Shown here piece by piece: positions 15,545-20,855 of a stretch of DNA of 20,855 bases (its first letter is position 1; each line of letters begins with the position of its first letter). The notes below the pieces were generated by a model, which was not told where the DNA came from, made no database searches, and saw nothing but the letters and a program-made list of their open reading frames with translations. Location of the stretch: NCBI GenBank assembly GCA_964405775.1, contig CAYOPG010000038.1, forward strand, positions 1 to 20,855, in the 5' to 3' direction. The DNA comes from JAAZFF01 sp964405775. Lineage in GTDB: Bacteria; Verrucomicrobiota; Kiritimatiellia; RFP12; UBA3636. The translations under genes were made by a program, and so were the position numbers.

Positions 15545-16147
15545 TTACTTGCCTTCCTTTTTGAGCATTTCGCCAACGGCTCCGCCCGGATGTATCAGTC
15601 CGAACATCTCGCGTGTGTAGCCCGTCTCCTCAATGAGGGCGGCGAGCAGTGCGTCAAAAAGCGCGACGGTGGCTATGAAGCTTGAAGTTGCCATGAAGTT
15701 GTATTTGTCGCTTTCTCGCTCGATATGGAGACGCAACACAATATCCGCCGCTTTGGCCAGCGGGGACTCGAGGTTCTCTGTGACTGCTATCAGCGTGGCG
15801 CCTTTTTTATTGCACACGTCTATTATAGGCAGCAACTCCACGGTTTTCCCGCCGCGGGAGACCATGACTATTGCGTCCTCTTTTTTGAGGCCTCCGAGAC
15901 CGCCGTGCACCGCCTCGCATGGAGGCATGAACATGGCTCCGCGTTCGATGCAGCAGAGCGAATGGGCGAATTTTTTCGCCGCAATTCCGGATGAACCGCT
16001 AGCGCACGTCATGATCCGCGGGACGCGCGCAAGCACGTCCACAGCTTTGCCGAACGCTTCAGGGTCCAGTTTTTCCAGCATTATGCGGATGGCGTCACTT
16101 TCGATTTTCAGTGAATCCAACCCCTGTTGAAGACTTTCTTTTTTCAT
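15545..16147 (-). CDS. SIS-domain sugar-phosphate isomerase-like protein (200 aa)
   Basis: The protein is a single SIS domain related to KdsD/GutQ-type arabinose-5-phosphate isomerases but lacks their CBS domains. CASGSSGIAAKKFAHSL (about 48-64) is the phosphate-binding turn, followed by PCEAVHGGLGGL and VSRGGKTVELL, the second phosphate loop. Such proteins interconvert aldose and ketose phosphates or bind them. The ATG at 16147 is chosen because it lies one base after the nagA stop codon. An upstream in-frame ATG at 16183 would overlap nagA by 35 nt and add 12 basic residues outside the fold. GGAGG lies 12-13 nt upstream, somewhat far, so the start is not certain. Confidence 0.85.
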   Translation of the reverse strand: MKKESLQQGLDSLKIESDAIRIMLEKLDPEAFGKAVDVLARVPRIMTCASGSSGIAAKKFAHSLCCIERGAMFMPPCEAVHGGLGGLKKEDAIVMVSRGGKTVELLPIIDVCNKKGATLIAVTENLESPLAKAADIVLRLHIERESDKYNFMATSSFIATVALFDALLAALIEETGYTREMFGLIHPGGAVGEMLKKEGK

Positions 16148-16148
16148 T

Positions 16149-17234
16149 CTATTCAACAACCTCCACTTCTTTAAATAACTCATCCACCAGCAGAATGTTC
16201 GCGCGCTTGCCGCGCTCGAGGCTGCCGACGGAATCGTCTATGTTTATCGCGCGCGCGGGGTTCAACGACACTACTTGGAACACTTCTGCGGTGTTCAGCC
16301 CCAATGCTCTAAAATTGCGAGCGACACTGTCCATTGTCAGCCTGCTCCCGCACAGCTCTCCGTTTTCGATTGTGACGTCGGAATCGTCTCCTTCAGTCCC
16401 GCCAGAGAGTGGCATGTGGTCGGTGACGCCGACCAGGCGGTCTAGCCCCACTGCTTTGATTATGAAATCAACCATCTCGTGGCGAACGTGTATTCCAGTC
16501 TTGTCGAGTATTAGCTCGAAATAAAGCTCGTCGAATACCATTGCCGCGATATCGAAAGAGACTTCGAGGGTTCCCGCATAGCGAGTGGGCGTGACGCTGC
16601 AACCGGTCGCGTTCATCAGATGCGTTACTATGCGTGTGCCGTCGCACACCGCCTCGGCGACTTTTGCGGGAGACGCCGCGCTGTGGCCAATCGCCGGCAC
16701 CGAGCCGGCATTGGCGACGTCGCGAGCGAATTTTGACGTTCCGGGCATTTCAGGGGCGTACGTCCATTGTCTTACAAGACCTGTTTCTAGAATCGGCTTG
16801 TAGAAATGCTCGTCGACCGTTTCGCCTGGCACCATCTTGCTGCCATATTCTGGGTTAAGATACGGGCCTTCCATATGCACACCGGCAAGGTTTGGAGCCT
16901 TGCATTCGGCGACTTTGCGCAGTCCGGCGGTGATCGCATCATGTGACAGGTTCCGGTAGAATGTGCAAAGCAAGGATGTTGTTCCGTGCTTGCGGTGGAA
17001 CTCTGCCACAGCGTCTGGCTCCTCGTGCCCCATGGCGCCTCCGCCGCCGTGGCAGTGTATGTCCACGAAGCCGGGGGCGATTAGGCGGCCGCCGGCATCG
17101 ATGCGCTCCGCGGGCAGTTCGACGCCGTCCGCAGGCCCCGCATATTCTATAATGCCATCGCCGAACACGACCGCGCCGCCGGGCAGTACTTTGTCCGGCA
17201 GCACGAGCTTGCCAGTTATCGCCCGTCTCTTCAT
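16149..17234 (-). CDS. nagA: N-acetylglucosamine-6-phosphate deacetylase (361 aa)
   Basis: It hydrolyses the N-acetyl group of GlcNAc-6-phosphate to give glucosamine-6-phosphate and acetate. It is an amidohydrolase-superfamily barrel with FVDIHCHGGGG (H60, H62), HMEGPYLNPEYG (E122, metal ligand), AIGHS (H184), THLMNA (H205) and catalytic Asp in VTDHMP (D272). The C-terminal NPARAINIDDSVGSLERGKRANILL is the usual end of the family. Length is slightly short of the usual 380 or so. The ATG overlaps the stop of the upstream NagB-like gene by one base (TGATG). The substrate may be another N-acylhexosamine phosphate, because the pathway around it is unusual. Confidence 0.94.
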   Translation of the reverse strand: MKRRAITGKLVLPDKVLPGGAVVFGDGIIEYAGPADGVELPAERIDAGGRLIAPGFVDIHCHGGGGAMGHEEPDAVAEFHRKHGTTSLLCTFYRNLSHDAITAGLRKVAECKAPNLAGVHMEGPYLNPEYGSKMVPGETVDEHFYKPILETGLVRQWTYAPEMPGTSKFARDVANAGSVPAIGHSAASPAKVAEAVCDGTRIVTHLMNATGCSVTPTRYAGTLEVSFDIAAMVFDELYFELILDKTGIHVRHEMVDFIIKAVGLDRLVGVTDHMPLSGGTEGDDSDVTIENGELCGSRLTMDSVARNFRALGLNTAEVFQVVSLNPARAINIDDSVGSLERGKRANILLVDELFKEVEVVE

Positions 17235-18166
17235 CAGTACCCCACGGTTTCCAGGAATTCGATTGGTTTTGCGATCATCTCGCTAACGAACACGTCGGCG
17301 TCCATCAATTGCAGTATTGAGGCGGGCACGAGAGGCGTGACTTCTCCGTGCAGGACCAGGCGCGAGATCATGCGTTGCCAAGCCGAGAAAGAGCCCATTG
17401 TGGTGATGCTGTGGATTTCAAACCTGTTGCGCGCGCGTTTGACGTCGGCGGGGCCGATGGTGGCGGCTTTGGGCGGAACGTTGGCGATGTCGCCGCTGCA
17501 ACCGAAGCATCCGTGCAGAGAGTTCTGCATTATGGTCATGGGGTGGAGGGTCACGACGCGTGCTCCCATTTCCAGAAATTCGTCCAGATCTTCCGTTCCA
17601 AATTCGGGTGTGAGCGGGTCTACGAATGCCACATGTCCTGCCCATCCGGGGCCGCTGTACACGATATCGGCACCGCCTTCGCCGCAATCCGTTATCATGT
17701 CTGAATACGACTTGATGTTTGCCGTGGTGGGGTAGTGTACCTGCTCTATGGGCATGCGCAGCGACTCGTCGATGCTGCCCCAGAAATACTTCATTGCGGA
17801 AAAAGAGAAGCCGCGCTCGTAGTCCGGCGTCGCGATATTGCCGTCCTGATCCGCCCACTCATCCATGGTGAAGAGGTGCACATTGCGGCAATTTACCTTG
17901 TGCATATTGATCAGTGCGCCGATGCCCTGATAGAGGCTGGGAGCGGGGTTGGGGATGACCATTACGAGTTTTTCGTCGCGGTCATCGCTCTGTTTGATGC
18001 GTGTGAACATGTCTGCTGCCCAGACGCTGCCGGGATCGAGCAGGACTTTGATGCGGAAGTTGGGATTGGAGTGTTTTTCCAGATCTTTGCCGCTGAGTTT
18101 TCTTACACGCTCAAGGACTTCCCTGTTTTTGTATGGTACGAATGGTGCTATATCGAATTTAAACAT
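17234..18166 (-). CDS. NagB-like protein, divergent glucosamine-6-phosphate deaminase family (310 aa)
   Basis: The family turns glucosamine-6-phosphate into fructose-6-phosphate and ammonia. The catalytic Asp of the LDEY motif is kept in FTMDEW (D102). The ring-opening motif, DGHIAFNEP in E. coli NagB, reads AGHVAFVDP here (176-184): the equivalent of D141 is Ala (A176), H143 is kept (H178), and E148 has become Asp (D183). It is about 45 residues longer than E. coli NagB, with an N-terminal extension. It may act on a different amino sugar or work differently from NagB. AAGGAG lies 8 nt before the ATG, and the ATG overlaps the previous stop by one base (TAATG). It sits just upstream of nagA, supporting a role in the same pathway. 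Confidence 0.85.
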   Translation of the reverse strand: MFKFDIAPFVPYKNREVLERVRKLSGKDLEKHSNPNFRIKVLLDPGSVWAADMFTRIKQSDDRDEKLVMVIPNPAPSLYQGIGALINMHKVNCRNVHLFTMDEWADQDGNIATPDYERGFSFSAMKYFWGSIDESLRMPIEQVHYPTTANIKSYSDMITDCGEGGADIVYSGPGWAGHVAFVDPLTPEFGTEDLDEFLEMGARVVTLHPMTIMQNSLHGCFGCSGDIANVPPKAATIGPADVKRARNRFEIHSITTMGSFSAWQRMISRLVLHGEVTPLVPASILQLMDADVFVSEMIAKPIEFLETVGY

Positions 18167-19434
18167 TACATCTTCTCCTTTATTTTGTTTACTAAAAACT
18201 CTCCGGCATCCGGAGCGAACATCGAGGTTCCTGTTTCGTATCCACCTTCCTCGCCCGCTTCGCGCGTGTAAAGATAACCCGGGGCGTAGCCGTTTGAGGT
18301 TTCGAAGACGAAAGTTTTGGCTGCCGGCGATGCCGCTTTGATGGCGAGGCCCAGCTCTACGAATATCTCTCCCTGCAACGTTACTATCATCGTGTCGTTG
18401 AGGCTGATCAGTTGCACTTCCAACGGCAGTTCCGGGCTTTTGTATCCGCCCGAACCGAGCCGCGCAAAAGAAACCGTGTTCTGGGCGCCAAAAAGTGCCA
18501 GCTCGGCGTTGCGCATGGTGATGTAATCCTTGCTCTTTGCCGCTTCGAACGCGGCAGTTGCTGCCGCTTCGGCTTTCAGCGCTTCGTCAAGTGGAGGGAA
18601 GCGCTTCATAGGCATGTCCGCTATTTCGAAAGAGACAAGCCGCATGTTGAGGTCTTTGGCGAATTTCATCCTTTCAAGGCAGCGGAAGACCTCCACACCG
18701 AGCGTTGTGCCCGCACGGGCAGCTTCGTCAAAATCCTGCCCTACGCGATGATAGCGTGAGCTTTGGTCGCCCGAGGTGCCTTGGGCGAACAGGAACACTG
18801 CCTCAGGGTGCGTGAACCGCAAGTATCTACGGATGTATCCTGGATAGTCCGCGGAAGCCAGTTCGTTGTCGGCATGAAGGAACGTCGGGTGTAGCGCGTA
18901 GCTGAGGAACACTCCGCGCACTGTGCCTTTCATGTCCCGGACTGCCATGACGTTTACCGAGGCGTCCTGCAATCCGTTCTTGACGCGGCGGTTGCCACCG
19001 ATGCCCTGCTCGGCGCCGCAATGTCCAACTTCAGTGCCGAACTCCGCGTCGAACGGCGCCGCAACAGCCTCACTCACCGCCTTCTCCATTTGCTTTTCAA
19101 GAAAAGCCATGTAGGCCGGATTGCGCTCGATGTCTTCGGCAAGTTCGCTAGCCAGAGGCTCAGAAGCCCAGGGGCCGCTGTGCGTGTGCGTTGTTGAAAC
19201 GGTGATGTCGAGATCAGGGAATTTTCCGCGCAGACTCGTGACTTCCCGCTTGCCTATGCTGAGCAAGTCGAGAGTGAGAAACACCTTGCGCGACTTGCCG
19301 TTGTCGAGATAAAGCGCCGCCGCGTAGAGCGGATCGTGTACGCCGCGGTTTGGCCGCGGACAGTGAGGGTAGCCCGCCAGCTGAACGCCGGGTTCCGGTG
19401 AAATCTCAATAAGCGATGTGCCTGCCGTAAGCAT
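18166..19434 (-). CDS. Cytosolic protein with neutral/alkaline ceramidase-type amidase domain (422 aa)
   Basis: The sequence matches the N-terminal catalytic domain of neutral/alkaline non-lysosomal ceramidases, zinc amidases that cut an N-acyl bond. STTHTHSGP (about 80-88 from this start) holds two likely zinc His residues, GVHDPL (about 31-36) another conserved His, YALHPTFL a third region, and NGYAPGYLYT the C-terminal Tyr motif. It lacks both the signal peptide and the C-terminal Ig-like domain of true ceramidases, so it works in the cytosol, probably on something other than ceramide. Two ATGs are possible, 19443 and 19434; AAAGGA is about 10 nt from the second but only 1-2 nt from the first, so the second is preferred. 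Either overlaps the end of the kinase gene. Confidence 0.87.
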   Translation of the reverse strand: MLTAGTSLIEISPEPGVQLAGYPHCPRPNRGVHDPLYAAALYLDNGKSRKVFLTLDLLSIGKREVTSLRGKFPDLDITVSTTHTHSGPWASEPLASELAEDIERNPAYMAFLEKQMEKAVSEAVAAPFDAEFGTEVGHCGAEQGIGGNRRVKNGLQDASVNVMAVRDMKGTVRGVFLSYALHPTFLHADNELASADYPGYIRRYLRFTHPEAVFLFAQGTSGDQSSRYHRVGQDFDEAARAGTTLGVEVFRCLERMKFAKDLNMRLVSFEIADMPMKRFPPLDEALKAEAAATAAFEAAKSKDYITMRNAELALFGAQNTVSFARLGSGGYKSPELPLEVQLISLNDTMIVTLQGEIFVELGLAIKAASPAAKTFVFETSNGYAPGYLYTREAGEEGGYETGTSMFAPDAGEFLVNKIKEKM

Positions 19435-20779
19435 TGTCTTCATGTCCTTTCAAAAATACTCCGCCACCCGTAAACGCCTCTGCTCCACCTGCAGCGAGCA
19501 TAGCCGCACCCAACAAGGCAGGTTCAGTCTCGTCAGGAACTTCTGTAGCGACTCCAACTGCCCTTTCGATAATATGGCGCCAAATTGGGCTCTTTGCCCC
19601 GCCGCCATATAGAAGAACTTTTTGCACGTCCTGTCCGTCCAGCAAATCTGCAATGGTTCGCCCAACACTCTCTAGAAGTGCATACACGATGTTGCCTTTG
19701 GTGGTGCCCAGAGATATGCCTGAAATCGAAGCGCCATCTTCGAAATCGTGGTTGAACGTGACGCCGCCTGAACTGCCGGCCTCCTCGGCAAGTGTGTCCA
19801 TTGCCGCATAGCTTGGTGCGGCGATTGTGTTTTTAAGCCACCTCACAGCAGCGCCTGTAGTGCTCACGGCTGCCTCTTGGATCTGCTCCTTGGCGTTGAG
19901 TGCGAACAACGCAAAACGGCGGTCGTCGCGCTTACTCCCGTCGATGACAGACACCGCGGTGGAAGTGCCGAGTGAAACAGTGGCCATGCCCTGGCGCAGC
20001 CCTGCGGCGAGGTTAGAAAGCTTCTGATCCTGCCCGCCCATTACAATACGCGCTCCGGTTTCCAGACCGAGTTCTTCGGCGAGATCGGGGAGCATGGCGC
20101 CTAGGTCTGTGCCCATTGGCAAAACCTCTGGAAGCAACGTGCGCGGAATAGAAAAGCGACTTAGAATTTCTTCAGACCACTCTCGTTTATTGATGTCGTA
20201 CAACATTGTGCCGCTGGCCATCGAGCAGTCCGTGGCGGAGCGGCCGCAGAACTTCATGTTGAGAAAATCCAGAGGCATCAGAAGCGCATTCGCTTTTCCC
20301 ATCACGTCGTGGCGGTGGCGCATCAGCCATATAACCTTCGGGAGAGTATAGCACGGCAGGAGACGTTTGCCGGTGTTTGCAAATATCCAGTCTGCTCCGA
20401 ACTCTCTCTCAATCTCCGACGTCTCCGCCGTGGCGCGGTTATCAAGCCAGCTGAGCGCGTTCATAAGCGGAGTGCCTGCGGAGTCAACCGGCACCACGGA
20501 AATTCCCTGCGAGCTTATGCCGATTGCGTCGACTTTTCGTACTCCCGCCTCACCGCACACGGAGGTTATCCCCATCTTGACCATCGTCCACCAGTCATTG
20601 GCGTTCTGCTCGGCACGGTCTCCCTCCGCGAACAGATCGAACTCACGCGCAAACGATGCGACAACCCCCTCAGGTGTGTACAGTCGGCATTTGCACGTTG
20701 TCGTGCCCAAATCTATAGATACATAATTGCACATAGCGAAAATGGAAACAAGGAAGGATTTAATGTCGACATTATACAT
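19406..20779 (-). CDS. FGGY family carbohydrate kinase (457 aa)
   Basis: The fold is that of xylulokinase, glycerol kinase and related enzymes, which phosphorylate a sugar or polyol with ATP. VSIDLGTTTCKCRLY (20-34) is the first phosphate motif. GISSQGISVVPVD (87-99) and LSWLDNRA (109-116) line the sugar site. GGQDQ (248-252) holds the probable catalytic base D251. VSLGTST (268-274) and LLYGGGAKSPIW bind nucleotide. The kinase fold begins near residue 17. The ATG at 20779 is nevertheless preferred because it has AAGGAG at 5-nt spacing, while the ATG at 20734 has no ribosome-binding site. That leaves a 15-residue N-terminal extension. It is the first complete gene of the operon. The substrate cannot be named; the sequence is not a close match to any single characterised FGGY subgroup that I recognise. 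Confidence 0.92.
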   Translation of the reverse strand: MYNVDIKSFLVSIFAMCNYVSIDLGTTTCKCRLYTPEGVVASFAREFDLFAEGDRAEQNANDWWTMVKMGITSVCGEAGVRKVDAIGISSQGISVVPVDSAGTPLMNALSWLDNRATAETSEIEREFGADWIFANTGKRLLPCYTLPKVIWLMRHRHDVMGKANALLMPLDFLNMKFCGRSATDCSMASGTMLYDINKREWSEEILSRFSIPRTLLPEVLPMGTDLGAMLPDLAEELGLETGARIVMGGQDQKLSNLAAGLRQGMATVSLGTSTAVSVIDGSKRDDRRFALFALNAKEQIQEAAVSTTGAAVRWLKNTIAAPSYAAMDTLAEEAGSSGGVTFNHDFEDGASISGISLGTTKGNIVYALLESVGRTIADLLDGQDVQKVLLYGGGAKSPIWRHIIERAVGVATEVPDETEPALLGAAMLAAGGAEAFTGGGVFLKGHEDNAYGRHIAY

Positions 20780-20803
20780 CAGGACTCCTTATTATTTCCT
20801 CCA

Positions 20804-20855
20804 CTAGCATCCCATAGGCTTGATTTTAATTCGGCCACCTAGCTGGAACCCACGG
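20804..20855 (-). CDS. Possible C-terminal tail of an upstream gene (partial)
   Basis: One minus-strand frame is open from the window edge to TAG at 20806-20804, giving RGFQLGGRIKIKPMGC. The other two frames close within 30 bases. The stop lies 24 bp before the kinase start, a spacing that fits an operon. The tail faintly resembles the last strand of LacI/GntR-type sugar-responsive regulators. Sixteen residues are too few to be sure it is coding. Confidence 0.25.
   Translation of the reverse strand, partial: RGFQLGGRIKIKPMGC

Noticed and set aside
16148..16183. Longer start of the SIS-domain gene
   Set aside because: It overlaps nagA by 35 nt and adds residues outside the fold; the ATG one base after the nagA stop fits the operon style.

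Overview
The window looks like a chromosomal segment of a Gram-negative bacterium of the PVC superphylum, most likely a member of the Lentisphaerota (Victivallales-like). This is an inference. It rests on the mix of sugar-catabolic families (GH4, a cytosolic ceramidase-fold amidase, PIG-L deacetylase, a Gfo/Idh/MocA oxidoreductase with a GWILDSP...NNALAHY block, and an AGL-like glycogen debranching fusion) beside an ordinary rpsO-pnp pair. No mobile element, CRISPR array or phage gene was seen.

Layout. Positions 1-300 hold a small orphan gene on + behind a perfect TATAAT box. Positions 342-1095 (minus) hold a membrane-anchored protein of unknown function directly downstream of tRNA-Ser(GCU), with a good promoter at 1157-1186. 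Positions 1257-3263 (minus) encode a 668-residue predicted TIM-barrel glycoside-hydrolase-like protein. It is divergent from 3557-7855 (+), a 1432-residue bifunctional glycogen debranching enzyme (GH13 transferase domain plus GH133 glucosidase domain). The 293-bp gap between the two carries promoters on both strands and a perfect 17-bp palindrome between 10-bp direct repeats. Positions 7928-9148 (minus) encode a Gfo/Idh/MocA oxidoreductase. Positions 9366-11957 (+) are rpsO and pnp with a strongly structured spacer, ending in a clear rho-independent terminator at 11986-12014.

Positions 12089-20779 (minus) form one tight operon of nine genes. In transcription order these are an FGGY kinase, a ceramidase-fold amidase, a NagB-like protein, NagA, a SIS-domain isomerase, a TIM-like isomerase, a YjbQ protein, a GH4 glycosidase and a PIG-L deacetylase. 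Most junctions overlap or lie within a few bases. The operon contains three unrelated kinds of N-acyl hydrolase (ceramidase fold, NagA amidohydrolase, PIG-L), a glycosidase, a kinase and several sugar-phosphate isomerases. The likely job is intracellular breakdown of an N-acylated amino-sugar conjugate into central metabolism. No transporter or regulator is seen, apart from a possible 16-residue gene tail at the right edge.

Most notable points: the GH4 gene has no ATG, GTG or TTG where its Rossmann-fold N-terminus must begin and appears to start at AUU; the NagB-like protein has lost one active-site Asp and changed another acidic residue; the pnp Shine-Dalgarno sequence lies in a perfect 7-bp stem; and the operon combination as a whole does not match a pathway I can name.
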